A stretch of 64,000 nucleotides of DNA. Source: Candidatus Eiseniibacteriota bacterium (lineage in GTDB: Bacteria; Orphanbacterota; Orphanbacteria; Orphanbacterales; Orphanbacteraceae). The DNA lies in the NCBI GenBank assembly GCA_024276995.1, contig JAJRWB010000012.1:1-64000 (forward strand), written 5' to 3'. Both the position numbers and the translations under genes were made by a program. Positions 20,276 through 29,348 of this stretch are shown here, in pieces (the stretch's first letter is position 1; each line of letters opens with the position of its first letter). The notes under the pieces were generated by a model. That model searched no databases. It was not told the DNA's origin and was given only the letters and a program-made list of their open reading frames with translations.

Positions 20276-20421
20276 TACGCCTCATTACGGTATGATTCAC
20301 GTGACGAAGGGTACATTCACGGGATACACCGGGGCAACCGGAAAGGTTCTTTCCCTTCCGGGAAGTGTTCCGGGCGTACCCGGAAAACCGGATGCCGGAT
20401 CGGCGGGAGGAGGCCTGGGGA

Positions 20422-22230
20422 ATGAAGAAAAGCGCTGTCGAAAAACGCTCCGGCGTACCGGAAGGGGAGAAATGGAATCGGGAAAGCGTCTTTCCCGGCG
20501 GGAAGGAGTGGGAAGAGGAAACGAGGAGGATCGAAGAGTCGATCGGCGGGTGGCCGGCCCGGAAGGGAACTCTTTCGAAAGGGGCGGATGTGCTCGCCTC
20601 TCTTCTCGAAGCGCGGGACGATCTCGTGCGACGACTCGAAGTGGTGTACATGTACGCCGGCATGGAGTTCAACGTCGACACTTCGGACAACAGGGCGTCC
20701 GCCATGCTCGGTCGCGCCCGCGTACTCCACGGCAAGGTGATGAGCGCCTTGGCCTGGATCGAACCGGAGCTGCTCTCCCTCGGGCGGGAAAAGGTGGCCG
20801 AATGGGTTGCCGGAGAACCACGGCTGTCCGTATACGAACATTACTTCCACAACCTCTTCCGTTCGGCGCCCCACGTACGCTCCGACGAGGTGGAGGAGAT
20901 TCTCGCCGCCCTCGCCGATCCGTTCTCCGGTCCGTCGAACACGGCGAGCAGACTGACGAGCGCCGACTTCCGGTTCCCCGCGGCGGTCGGCGAGGACGGT
21001 GTCGAGCGGACGCTCACCCAGGGCACCCTCGACGTGATCCTCGCCGGCGCGGATCGCGAGGCGAGGCGCACGGCGTGGGAAAACTACATGGACAGGTACG
21101 TGGAGCACCAAAACACTCTGGCGAGCAACCTGGAGACATCGGTCGGGCAGAACGTGTTTCTGTCGCGCGCACGGCGCCATGGCGATACTCTTTCCGCGTC
21201 ACTTTTCGAGAACAACATACCGGTGGAAGTGTTTCACAACCTGATCGAAACGTTTCGGCGGAGTCTTCCCACGTGGCATCGTTACTGGGTCGTGCGCACG
21301 AAGGCGCTCGGCGTCGAAAAACTTCACCCCTATGATATCTGGGCGCCGCTGGCGAAGAAGAAACCGGTGATTCCCTTCGAACGGGCGGTGGAATGGATCT
21401 GCGAAGGGATCGCCCCGCTCGGCGAAGAGTACGTGAGCGCCGTTCGGCGCGGATGTTTCGAAGAGCGGTGGGTCGACCGCGCGCCGAACGAGGGAAAGAC
21501 GGCGGGCGCGTTTTCATGGGGCGCGCACGGCACGCATCCGTTCATCGTCATGAGCTACGGCGACGACATGGGTGCGCTCAGCACACTCGCCCATGAGCTG
21601 GGGCACTCGATGCACTCCCGCCTGACGTGGGCGAATCAGCCGCCGGTGTACGGTGACTACTCTCTTTTCGTCGCCGAGGTGGCATCCAATTTCCACCAGG
21701 CCATGGTGCGGGCCCATCTCTTCGAAACGAACGATGACGTCGATTTCCGGATCAGCCTGATCGAAGAGGCGATGGACAATTTCCACAGGTATTTCTTCAT
21801 CATGCCGACGCTCGCGCTGTTCGAGCAGGAGATTCACCGGATCGTGGAGAAGGGAGAGGGTCTAACCGCCGACGGGATGATCGACCTGATGACGGCTCTT
21901 CTCGAAGAGGGGTACGGCGGGAAGGTGGAGATCGACCGTGAACGTTCCGGCATGACATGGGCTACGTTCGGCCATCTCTATTCCGACTACTACGTCTACC
22001 AGTACGCCACCGGGATTTCGGGCGCCCACGCCCTTTCGAAAAGGATTCTCGCCGGCGAAGAGGGCGCGGCGGAGGACTATCTCGACTTTCTGTCCGCCGG
22101 CGGTTCGAAATACCCCCTCGATGCACTCAAGGAGGCCGGCGTCGATCTCACCAAACCGGATGCGGTGGAGGAGACGTTCGCCGTGCTTGCGGGGATGGTG
22201 GAAAAACTGGAGGAATTGACCGCACGATGA
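20422..22230 (+). CDS. pepF: Oligoendopeptidase F, M3 metallopeptidase
   Basis: A 602-residue M3B peptidase. The zinc site HELGHSMH begins at H391, with E392 as catalytic base and H395 as the second ligand; the third ligand (Glu) lies in the downstream FVAEVASNFHQA segment. The N-terminal helical domain and the C-terminal SDYYVYQYATGISGAHALSKRI are standard for PepF. There is no signal peptide, so it acts in the cytosol on peptides of roughly 7-17 residues. ATG 20422 follows GGGAGGAGG at about nine bases, better than the frame start at 20365. A 65-residue zinc ribbon follows and is probably cotranscribed. Confidence 0.93.
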   Translation: MKKSAVEKRSGVPEGEKWNRESVFPGGKEWEEETRRIEESIGGWPARKGTLSKGADVLASLLEARDDLVRRLEVVYMYAGMEFNVDTSDNRASAMLGRARVLHGKVMSALAWIEPELLSLGREKVAEWVAGEPRLSVYEHYFHNLFRSAPHVRSDEVEEILAALADPFSGPSNTASRLTSADFRFPAAVGEDGVERTLTQGTLDVILAGADREARRTAWENYMDRYVEHQNTLASNLETSVGQNVFLSRARRHGDTLSASLFENNIPVEVFHNLIETFRRSLPTWHRYWVVRTKALGVEKLHPYDIWAPLAKKKPVIPFERAVEWICEGIAPLGEEYVSAVRRGCFEERWVDRAPNEGKTAGAFSWGAHGTHPFIVMSYGDDMGALSTLAHELGHSMHSRLTWANQPPVYGDYSLFVAEVASNFHQAMVRAHLFETNDDVDFRISLIEEAMDNFHRYFFIMPTLALFEQEIHRIVEKGEGLTADGMIDLMTALLEEGYGGKVEIDRERSGMTWATFGHLYSDYYVYQYATGISGAHALSKRILAGEEGAAEDYLDFLSAGGSKYPLDALKEAGVDLTKPDAVEETFAVLAGMVEKLEELTAR

Positions 22231-22276
22231 GGAGGTTCGGGTACGTGAACGACGCGAATGCGATCAAGGAGGAAAA

Positions 22277-22474
22277 ATGAGTTCAAAGGAATTCGAGGGA
22301 ATCGCGCTGGAAGATGCTCCCGAAAATGTGGTGCCGAAATGTCCCGCCTGCGAACGGGAGCTTACGAAAGTGTGGATCAAGAAGAGAGGATTCGGGCTGC
22401 TGGAGCAAAAGCAGATCATCATGTGTCCCCACTGCCGGGCTTTTCTCGGATACGGCGTTTTCGGCGGCCGGTAA
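22277..22474 (+). CDS. Small zinc-ribbon protein
   Basis: A 65-residue protein with two CxxC knuckles, C22/C25 (KCPACERELTK) and C50/C53 (IIMCPHCRAFLGYG), spaced as in small zinc ribbons. It has a strong Shine-Dalgarno (AAGGAGG) before ATG 22277. It begins 46 bases after pepF and is convergent with menE. The function is not known; a nucleic-acid or protein interaction role would be typical. The C-terminal GYGVFGGR is unremarkable. Confidence 0.7.
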   Translation: MSSKEFEGIALEDAPENVVPKCPACERELTKVWIKKRGFGLLEQKQIIMCPHCRAFLGYGVFGGR

Positions 22475-22522
22475 GCCGTTCGTTCGGCGTTCGACCCGCC
22501 GTCGAATGCGCCCCGACCGGTC

Positions 22523-23893
22523 TCACGATGTCGAGCGAAGAGCGCGCCTATCCGGCCCGCCCGAGGGGAGGCGTGGGATCGCGTCGACAATGACGAAGCG
22601 TCGCGGCAATTTATGAGGCGCGAGGCGCAGGCGTGCTTCGGCGGCGAGACGGTCGGCGTCCAACTCCTTCCCGGCGGGAACGATCGCCGCGCACACCGTT
22701 TCCCCCCACTTCGCGCTCGGCAGGGCGAAGACGCACGCCTCCTTCACGCCGGTCATGCCGCGGAGCGCACTTTCCACTTCGGCGATGCTCACATTCTCCC
22801 CGCCGGAGATGATCACGTCGTCGGCGCGGCCGAAGACGTGAAGCCGGCCGCGGTCATCGATCCGCCCCGCGTCGCCCGTCCGGAGCCAGCCGTCATCGGT
22901 GAACGGCGATGCGTGGCGGCCCGGGGGGAAGTAGCCGCTCATCAGAACGTCCCCCCGAATCTCGATCCTCCCTTCACGGATTCGCCCTTCGATCCGATCG
23001 AGGAAGGGAACACCCGTCCGTTCGCGTCGCGGCGCATCGCCGTACCTTTCCGTGGCCGCCTGGGAACACGTCTCGGTCAGGCCGTACGTGGCGAGGATCG
23101 GGACGCCCCGGTCGACCGCCTCGCTTCGCAAGTCGGCGGGAAGGGCATCCCCGCCCGTGAGGACGGCCCGCAGGTGGGCGGGCGGCCTCCACGGCGGCGT
23201 GTGATCGAGAAGGCGGCGAAGCATGACGGGCACGAGGGAGAGAATCGTCACTTTTCGGCGGGCGACCGTCTCGATGACCCGCTCCGCGTCGAACCGTGGT
23301 TCGAGTACCACCGCGCGCCGGGCGATGAGACAGCGGGTGATGATCGAAAGGCCGCCCACGTGGGAAAGGGGCATCGAGAGGAGCCAGCGGTCGTCGTCGT
23401 TCCAGCCGAGATTCGCGGCGCTCGCGGCGGCACTCGCGACGAAAGCCTTCCGGCTGAGAACGACCCCCTTCGGCGAGGATGTGGTTCCCGACGTGTGAAG
23501 GATCACGAGGGGTCGCCCGTCGTCGACCGGCGCGGCACCTTCACGCGCCGGCTCGCGGCGGCGCGGCATCGTGGGATCGCGTAGATCGATCGACACGTCG
23601 ATGTCGCGGAGCGCATCGCGACGTTCCGGAGCGGTCCAGCGGGGGTGAACGATCAGCGCCGGCAGGCCCTGTTCGAACATCGCGTAGAGATGGACGATCA
23701 CCGGGAGGGAGGGTTCGCCGGTGATCGCTGTCGGCACGACCGTTCTTTCGTTTTCGCACGACGCTTTCGGCAATGTCTCCATGGCGCCCGCCACAAGTTC
23801 GGCGAGTTCGGCGAACGTGTACTCCCGGTCGTTCGCGATCAGCGCCGGCCGGTCGGCCGCTTCGGAGGCCGCGTCAAAAAGAGAGAGGTTCAT
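22523..23893 (-). CDS. menE: o-Succinylbenzoate-CoA ligase (MenE)
   Basis: A 456-residue ANL-superfamily ligase that activates o-succinylbenzoate to its CoA thioester in menaquinone synthesis. The adenylate motif LHTSGTTSSPKGVVLS is present, as are TYGLTETCS, the LRTGDAGRID hinge region and the C-terminal LPRLPSGGPDRRAL, in which the usual catalytic Lys (PRTSNGK) seems to be replaced or shifted. ATG 23893 overlaps the menC stop by ATGA; the longer frame to 23989 would run into menC. It is the last gene of the men operon. The C-terminal lysine question deserves an alignment; the annotation itself rests on both sequence and operon context. Confidence 0.88.
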   Translation of the reverse strand: MNLSLFDAASEAADRPALIANDREYTFAELAELVAGAMETLPKASCENERTVVPTAITGEPSLPVIVHLYAMFEQGLPALIVHPRWTAPERRDALRDIDVSIDLRDPTMPRRREPAREGAAPVDDGRPLVILHTSGTTSSPKGVVLSRKAFVASAAASAANLGWNDDDRWLLSMPLSHVGGLSIITRCLIARRAVVLEPRFDAERVIETVARRKVTILSLVPVMLRRLLDHTPPWRPPAHLRAVLTGGDALPADLRSEAVDRGVPILATYGLTETCSQAATERYGDAPRRERTGVPFLDRIEGRIREGRIEIRGDVLMSGYFPPGRHASPFTDDGWLRTGDAGRIDDRGRLHVFGRADDVIISGGENVSIAEVESALRGMTGVKEACVFALPSAKWGETVCAAIVPAGKELDADRLAAEARLRLAPHKLPRRFVIVDAIPRLPSGGPDRRALRSTS

Positions 23894-24987
23894 GGAAGGA
23901 AGACGCTCCTGTCGGACACGCCGAGCCCGGCACCCGGAACGAAGCGGATCTCGCTTTCCCCGAGACCGGCGATATCGGTTTCCGGCCATATCGAAAGACC
24001 GTCATGGCGGTCGAGGCCGCAGGCGAGCGGGGGTTCGGGGAGGGCGCAGACCAGCTCGATCGCGGCCGCCAGCGCGACGGGACCGTCGAACATGTGGGAG
24101 ACCACTACCGACGCCCTTTGCGCGCGGGCGATACGCGCGACACGAAGAGCCCGCGTGACGCCGCCGAGGGCGGCGGGCTTCAGGACGAACACGCGGCACG
24201 CCTTGACGAGAGAGAGTCGCTCCGCCGCGCCGGGAAACTGGAGCGTCTCGTCGGCCGCCACGGTGACGGGAAGATCGCCGGCGTTCGACAGCTTGAGAAG
24301 AAGATAGGGAACGGTGGGCTGCTCGATGAATTCGGGCCGTATCTCGGCGAGGCGCGCCGATTTCTCCGCCACTTCCGGCAGCTTCCATGCGCCGTTGAGA
24401 TCAACCCGGATACGCAGTTCGTCGCCGAACGCATCGCGCAGCGCGTGGAGAAGCTCGAGTTCGTCGTCGAAGGCGCCTTCTCGGCCCGCCTTCACCTTCA
24501 CCGTGCGGATCCCCCGGTCCCAGGCGCGCCGCGTCTCGGAGATCGCATCCCCGGGCGTGGCCGATCGGACGAGGGCGGAGAGGGGAACCGGATCTTCTCT
24601 TACCGAACGGTTCAGGAGACATGCCGGCCTCGTGCCGAGCCGTCGCGACGCGAGATCGAGAAGAGCGGTCTCCACGGCGAAGAGCGCACCCGGATTGTTC
24701 GGGTCGATCCGCGAAGCGCATCGGTCGATCTGTTCCGTCCAGTTCCCGCCGGGATCGAATTCGGGAAAGTCGCCGACCGTCAGTTTCCTCAGGGCCCGCT
24801 CGCATGATTCGAACGTGTCGAGCGTATACCCGTCGAGGGGCGATGCTTCGCCGATGCCGACGGCGCCCTTTTCATCGGTGAGAACGACGATCACGCCACG
24901 GCGTACCGGCCACTCCCGCCGCGCATTCCCCACGGCGCGAGCGGGTCGTCCCTCGTGAACGGCCACATCGATGGCGTCGATTCGCAT
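23890..24987 (-). CDS. menC: o-Succinylbenzoate synthase (MenC)
   Basis: A 365-residue enolase-superfamily dehydratase that turns SHCHC into o-succinylbenzoate. The barrel carries the expected residues: TVKVKAG with K164/K166, metal ligands in RVDLNGAW (D196), FIEQPT (E222) and AADET (D246), and the second lysine K270 in VFVLKPAALGG. ATG 24987 begins 4 bases after the menA stop; the longer frame to 25086 lies inside menA. The family also includes N-acylamino-acid racemases, but the men context settles the role. Confidence 0.9.
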   Translation of the reverse strand: MRIDAIDVAVHEGRPARAVGNARREWPVRRGVIVVLTDEKGAVGIGEASPLDGYTLDTFESCERALRKLTVGDFPEFDPGGNWTEQIDRCASRIDPNNPGALFAVETALLDLASRRLGTRPACLLNRSVREDPVPLSALVRSATPGDAISETRRAWDRGIRTVKVKAGREGAFDDELELLHALRDAFGDELRIRVDLNGAWKLPEVAEKSARLAEIRPEFIEQPTVPYLLLKLSNAGDLPVTVAADETLQFPGAAERLSLVKACRVFVLKPAALGGVTRALRVARIARAQRASVVVSHMFDGPVALAAAIELVCALPEPPLACGLDRHDGLSIWPETDIAGLGESEIRFVPGAGLGVSDRSVFLP

Positions 24988-24991
24988 GACC

Positions 24992-25909
24992 CTAGGAGTT
25001 CCCCGCCGCGAGGCCCGTCGCCAGGAGGACGGAATAGAAGAGGAGAAGTCGCGCCGTGCCGGCGAGCGCCCTGTTGAGCGCCGCACCTTCGGTCGAAGTG
25101 GAAACGGCGCGTATTAGTCGAAAAGCCGGAAGCGTCGTGAGAAGGGGAAGGAAGATCCACGGCGACGCGAGCCCGGCAGCGAGAAACGCCGCCGGGGCGA
25201 GCAGGGCCACGATCACGAGGGCGGCATACTCCGCCCGCCCCGCGTCTCTTCCGAAGCGGACCGGGATCGTCTTCTTGCCGGCGCGGCGGTCGCCGGCGCA
25301 GTCGCGCACATTGTTCACCACGAGAATCGACGTGGCGAGCGCGCCGACCGGAACGGAGGCGAACATCGCCTCGAGGGGAACGCGGCCGGCTTGCACGTAT
25401 GCCGTGCCGCACACGGCGACGAAGCCGAAGAAGATGAAGACGAAAAGATCGCCGAGACCATTGTAGCCGAGCGGGAAGGGGCCGGCGGTATACGCCACTC
25501 CCGCGAGGATCGACGCGATCCCCACAGCGACGATCGCCCAGCCGGCCACCGCGGCGAGGTAGACACCCGCGGCGGCGGCGAGAAGAAAGCTCACCGTCAT
25601 GCCGAGGCGCACCTCGGTAGGCCTGAGAAGTCCCGCCGCGGTGACCCGGACCGGTCCGAGGCGGTCTTCCCGGTCGGCGCCCTTCTCGAAATCGCCGAGA
25701 TCGTTCGCGAAGTTCGTGCCGATCTGAATGAAGAAGGCGCCGATCAGCGCCGCCGCCGCGGGGCCGGCGCGGAAGAGGTCGATCGCCCAGGCGCACGCCG
25801 TTCCCGCGATCACCGGCGCCGCCGCCGCCGTGAGCGTGGCGGGCCTCGCCGCGAGTATCCACGCCCGCGCCGAGCCGGGCGTCACGCCGATCGTGTCGGC
25901 GCGGCTCAT
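24992..25909 (-). CDS. menA: 1,4-dihydroxy-2-naphthoate polyprenyltransferase (MenA)
   Basis: A 305-residue UbiA-family membrane enzyme with about nine helices. It attaches the polyprenyl tail to 1,4-dihydroxy-2-naphthoate. The Mg-diphosphate site is [14 protein letters not shown] (N69, D70, D73, D79), and the second aspartate region is [19 protein letters not shown] 25909 overlaps the menB stop by ATGA; the longer open frame upstream is antisense-like noise in menB. It ends with TAG, followed after 4 bases by menC. Confidence 0.93.
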   Translation of the reverse strand: MSRADTIGVTPGSARAWILAARPATLTAAAAPVIAGTACAWAIDLFRAGPAAAALIGAFFIQIGTNFANDLGDFEKGADREDRLGPVRVTAAGLLRPTEVRLGMTVSFLLAAAAGVYLAAVAGWAIVAVGIASILAGVAYTAGPFPLGYNGLGDLFVFIFFGFVAVCGTAYVQAGRVPLEAMFASVPVGALATSILVVNNVRDCAGDRRAGKKTIPVRFGRDAGRAEYAALVIVALLAPAAFLAAGLASPWIFLPLLTTLPAFRLIRAVSTSTEGAALNRALAGTARLLLFYSVLLATGLAAGNS

Positions 25910-26730
25910 GGGTAGCGCTTGAACCGGCCGAAGTCGGGAGGACGTTTTTCGTTGAAAGCGTTCCGTCCCTCCTGTCCCTCCTCGGTCATGTAGAAGAGAA
26001 GCGTCGCGTTTCCGGCGAGTTCCTGCAACCCCGCCTGGCCGTCGCAGTCGGCGTTGAGCGCCGCCTTGAGACAGCGAAGAGCCATCGGGCTTTGGGCGAG
26101 AATCTCGCGGCACCAGGAGATCGTCTCCTCCTCGAGCCGCTCCAGCGGAACGACGCGGTTCACCAGCCCCATGTCGAGCGCTTCGGCCGCATCGTATTGC
26201 CGGCAGAGGAACCAGATCTCCCTCGCCTTTTTCTGGCCGACGATACGCGCCATGTACGAAGCGCCGTAGCCTCCGTCGAAGCTCCCGACCTTTGGCCCGG
26301 TCTGTCCGAAGCGGGCGTTCTCCGCGGCGATCGTGAGATCGCACACCAGGTGGAGAACATGTCCGCCGCCGATGGCGTAGCCCGCCACCATGGCGATCAC
26401 CGGCTTGGGAAGCGTGCGGATCCGGCGCTGGAGATCGAGCACATTCAGCCGGGGAACGCCGTCTTCGCCCACGTACCCGGCGTCACCCCGGATTCGCTGA
26501 TCCCCCCCCGAACAGAACGCCCTTTCTCCTTCGCCCGTGAGGATCACCACCCCCACCGAACCATCGTCCCTGGCGTCGGCGAAAGCACGAAGCATTTCTT
26601 CAACCGTAAGAGGTCGGAACGCGTTCCTCACCTCCGGTCGGCAGATCGTGATTTTCGCAATACCGTCGGGCGATTTCTCGTAACGGATATCTTCGAATCC
26701 GGACACGGCGGTCCATGCCGCGCTCTTCAT
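25906..26730 (-). CDS. menB: 1,4-dihydroxy-2-naphthoyl-CoA synthase (MenB)
   Basis: A 274-residue crotonase-fold enzyme that closes the naphthoquinone ring of OSB-CoA. The oxyanion-hole segments FCSGGDQ (72-78) and [15 protein letters not shown] are present. The [14 protein letters not shown] block (143-156) has Q143 and G145, the pattern of bicarbonate-dependent type I MenB as in E. coli, and D152. The C-terminal [18 protein letters not shown] is typical. It begins 5 bases after the menH stop. Confidence 0.95.
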   Translation of the reverse strand: MKSAAWTAVSGFEDIRYEKSPDGIAKITICRPEVRNAFRPLTVEEMLRAFADARDDGSVGVVILTGEGERAFCSGGDQRIRGDAGYVGEDGVPRLNVLDLQRRIRTLPKPVIAMVAGYAIGGGHVLHLVCDLTIAAENARFGQTGPKVGSFDGGYGASYMARIVGQKKAREIWFLCRQYDAAEALDMGLVNRVVPLERLEEETISWCREILAQSPMALRCLKAALNADCDGQAGLQELAGNATLLFYMTEEGQEGRNAFNEKRPPDFGRFKRYP

Positions 26731-26734
26731 GGAA

Positions 26735-27544
26735 TCACCTCTTCCTTTTCTTGTCGTCGCAATGTTCGAGAATCGCCTTCGCCAGAAGACCGGGCGCCTC
26801 GAGAACCACGTTGTGTCCCGCCCCGGGGATCATCGTCACGTGTGCCTGCTTCAACCGGCCCGCCATCATCGTGGCCACGGCGGCATACTTCTTGTCTTTC
26901 GCGCCGGCGACGAGGTGGACCGGCAACTCGATCGTGTCGAGGACGGGCCAGTAGTTCGGCATCACCGCCTGGCCGAGAGCGCGCAGCGAGGCGGCGAGCG
27001 CCGCGGGAGAGTGGGCCAGTCTCGTGGCACGTTGCGCCTCAAGCACGGCGGGGTCGAGTTTCTTTTGTGTGGAAAACACCGGGAGCTCTTCCCAGCGGCG
27101 GACGAACTCTTCGATTCCCTCGTTCTCGAGTACTTCGATCCACTTCGCGTCGAAAGCGGCTCGTTCCTTTCGCTCGGCTTTTGTTCGAAGGCCGGCGCCC
27201 GCACCGATCAGTGTTCCCCCCCGCACGAGATCGGGATGGCGGACGATCAGTCCGAGGGCGACGCGGCCGCCGAGGGAGTAGCCGGCGACGTGGCACCCCC
27301 GGAGCCTCGCCTTCCGGATCGCCCGCGCCAGGCGGTCGACCGCCCCCTCGAAACCGCCCTGTTCATCGGAGTGGGGCGTGGCTCCGTCGTGCCCGGGAAG
27401 GTCGACCGACACCACCTTGCGCCCCGTGCCGATCCGCCCCGCCACCTCGCGCCAGCTTGCGCCGTTCCCGGTGAAGCCGTGAATCAGGACGATCGTCGTG
27501 CCTCCCGCTTCGTTCGACCAGTATCGGAATGAGTATGCGCCCAT
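26735..27544 (-). CDS. menH: SHCHC synthase, alpha/beta hydrolase (MenH)
   Basis: A 269-residue alpha/beta hydrolase. [10 protein letters not shown] at 22-31 supplies the oxyanion hole, S90 in AGYSLGGR is the nucleophile, and GAKDKKY and GAGHNVVLE supply the Asp and His. In menaquinone synthesis MenH eliminates pyruvate from SEPHCHC. Identity as MenH rather than a general esterase rests on the position between menD and menB, and the GYSLGGR and [10 protein letters not shown] segments fit. The stop of menD lies 5 bases upstream of ATG 27544. Confidence 0.88.
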   Translation of the reverse strand: MGAYSFRYWSNEAGGTTIVLIHGFTGNGASWREVAGRIGTGRKVVSVDLPGHDGATPHSDEQGGFEGAVDRLARAIRKARLRGCHVAGYSLGGRVALGLIVRHPDLVRGGTLIGAGAGLRTKAERKERAAFDAKWIEVLENEGIEEFVRRWEELPVFSTQKKLDPAVLEAQRATRLAHSPAALAASLRALGQAVMPNYWPVLDTIELPVHLVAGAKDKKYAAVATMMAGRLKQAHVTMIPGAGHNVVLEAPGLLAKAILEHCDDKKRKR

Positions 27545-27548
27545 CGAG

Positions 27549-29348
27549 TCACGCCCCCCGGTTCTCGAGTGATTCGAAAACCGTCTCCCTCAATCTCGCC
27601 TGTTCCGGCACGACGGTCGCCGGGTCGATCCGTGCTTCGATTATAGTGCAACCGTCCTTCTCATGGGCGTCGCGGATCGCCGCCCCGAGTCGGGCGGCGT
27701 CGCCGACCGCCGTGTGACCGGCGCCGTAGAGCCGTGCGGCGTGACGTGGTTCGAATTCGTGCGGCGTGGTCCACCATTCGAGATCCTCGCGGCTCACCCC
27801 GGATGTTTCGGCGATCGGGAGCTGCTCGAAAATCCTCCCTCCCCGGTTGTTCGCCACCACGACGACGAAAGGTCCCTTCGCCGCGCCGGCGAGGGCGAGT
27901 CCCCCGATGTCATGGAAAAACGCGATATCTCCGGTGTAGACTGTCGCGGGACCGTCGAAGACGGAAGCCGCGCCGGCGCCGCTCGAGACGATCCCGTCGA
28001 TACCGCTTACGGGTCGCCGGCTCACGACGACGAGATCGGCGTCCATGCCGGCGGTGAACATGTCGATGTCGCGCACCGGGAGGCTGTTCGAAAGGATGAG
28101 AAGCGATTTCGCCGGGAGCGCAGATACGACGGCGCGCGCGAGCGCTCCGCCGGTCACCGGACCTTCGCCGCGGTACGAGGCGGCGAGCGTCTCCTTCACG
28201 ACGAGCGAAGCGTCGCGAAAGAACTCCTCCGTTTCCGAAAGATTTCGCCGCCGGCCCTTCGCCCGCGCGAAACGCTTCGACAGTCGCTCGAGGAATCGCT
28301 CCGCCGTGGAGCGGGCGAAGAAGGCGTTCGAGTTGAACGGATCGTTCCGATCGTACGGCGAGACGACGAACCGGGGGACGTCGAGCTGTTTCGAGTAGAT
28401 CTCCCAGCCCTTCGATGTGAGCGGCCCGCCGAGACGGATCACCGCCGCCGGGGGGGGGAGCTTCGCGAGGAGAGGCGAGCGGAGGAACGTATCGAAGCCG
28501 TCATGGAAGGAGATCCCGTCCCGGGGGCCGCAGAACCGGCAGGGGGAGGCGGCCTCGGCGAAGATGGGAAAGCCGCTCGTCGCGAGGTTTTGCGCGGCGG
28601 CGTATTTCCGGTCTCCGGAAAGACCGGTCTCGGGGCCCCACGCGATCACCGGCGCGCCGCCGCGCCGCATCGCCCTTTCCAATTCATCGAGGGCGTCCTC
28701 CACGCCCTCCTCGTCCACCGGAATAGGCCGCTCCATCCGGACGGGACGTGCCCGCAGCGCGGCGACCTTCCGTCCGAGAAGCCGCTCGTCGTCCGTCGAA
28801 GGTGCCGCCGGTTCGAGCGGCTTTCGGAAGGGAACATTCAGATGCACCGCGCCCGGCGCCGGGTGAAGCGTGGCGTTCACTGCGCGGATGACCCTCTCCC
28901 GGAGACCCCGCAGCGCTTCGCCATGACCATCGGGCATCGCAACGTCGACAAAGAGATTCACATGTGTACCATATAGGCGCGCTTGGTCGATCGTCTGGGA
29001 TGCGCCGTTTCCTTGAAGCTCGGGCGGTCTGTCCGCACTGAGGACGAGAAGGGGCGTGCGGGAGAGGGAGGCTTCGATCACCGCCGGGAAGTAGTGGGCG
29101 GGGGCGCTCCCCGACGTACAGATCAGCGCCGAGGGCTTCCCCGACGTTTTCGCTTGGCCGAGGGCGAAAAAGGCGGCGCATCTTTCGTCGATCACGCGGT
29201 GAAGGCGGAGTCCCTCGGTGTTGAGCGCCGCGTGAACGAGGGGGGCCGACCGGGAACCGGGACTGATCACCACGTCGGTCACCCCGGCATCGGCGAGGGT
29301 GCCCACCAGGAGGGAAGCCCATTGGGAAGTGAGAACGGCGCCGGTCAC
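27549..29348 (-). CDS. menD: SEPHCHC synthase (MenD)
   Basis: A 599-residue thiamine-diphosphate enzyme that joins isochorismate and 2-oxoglutarate. The conserved glutamate E55 lies in VIDERCAAFF, after SPGSRSAPL. The ThDP/Mg motif is GDIAFFHDIGGL with NNRGG downstream. Domain order (Pyr, TH3-like, PP) and length are normal. The GTG start overlaps the menF stop (GTGA), showing translational coupling. Confidence 0.95.
   Translation of the reverse strand: MTGAVLTSQWASLLVGTLADAGVTDVVISPGSRSAPLVHAALNTEGLRLHRVIDERCAAFFALGQAKTSGKPSALICTSGSAPAHYFPAVIEASLSRTPLLVLSADRPPELQGNGASQTIDQARLYGTHVNLFVDVAMPDGHGEALRGLRERVIRAVNATLHPAPGAVHLNVPFRKPLEPAAPSTDDERLLGRKVAALRARPVRMERPIPVDEEGVEDALDELERAMRRGGAPVIAWGPETGLSGDRKYAAAQNLATSGFPIFAEAASPCRFCGPRDGISFHDGFDTFLRSPLLAKLPPPAAVIRLGGPLTSKGWEIYSKQLDVPRFVVSPYDRNDPFNSNAFFARSTAERFLERLSKRFARAKGRRRNLSETEEFFRDASLVVKETLAASYRGEGPVTGGALARAVVSALPAKSLLILSNSLPVRDIDMFTAGMDADLVVVSRRPVSGIDGIVSSGAGAASVFDGPATVYTGDIAFFHDIGGLALAGAAKGPFVVVVANNRGGRIFEQLPIAETSGVSREDLEWWTTPHEFEPRHAARLYGAGHTAVGDAARLGAAIRDAHEKDGCTIIEARIDPATVVPEQARLRETVFESLENRGA

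Noticed and set aside
20276-20421. Terminator or attachment site in the gap before pepF
   Set aside because: Short GC-rich inverted repeats such as CGGG-CGTA-CCCG (20371-20382) are present, but none has a U-tract or a direct-repeat partner.
25910-26344. N-terminal extension of MenA to 26344
   Set aside because: It lies inside menB in another frame; the ATG at 25909 overlaps the menB stop and begins a normal MenA.
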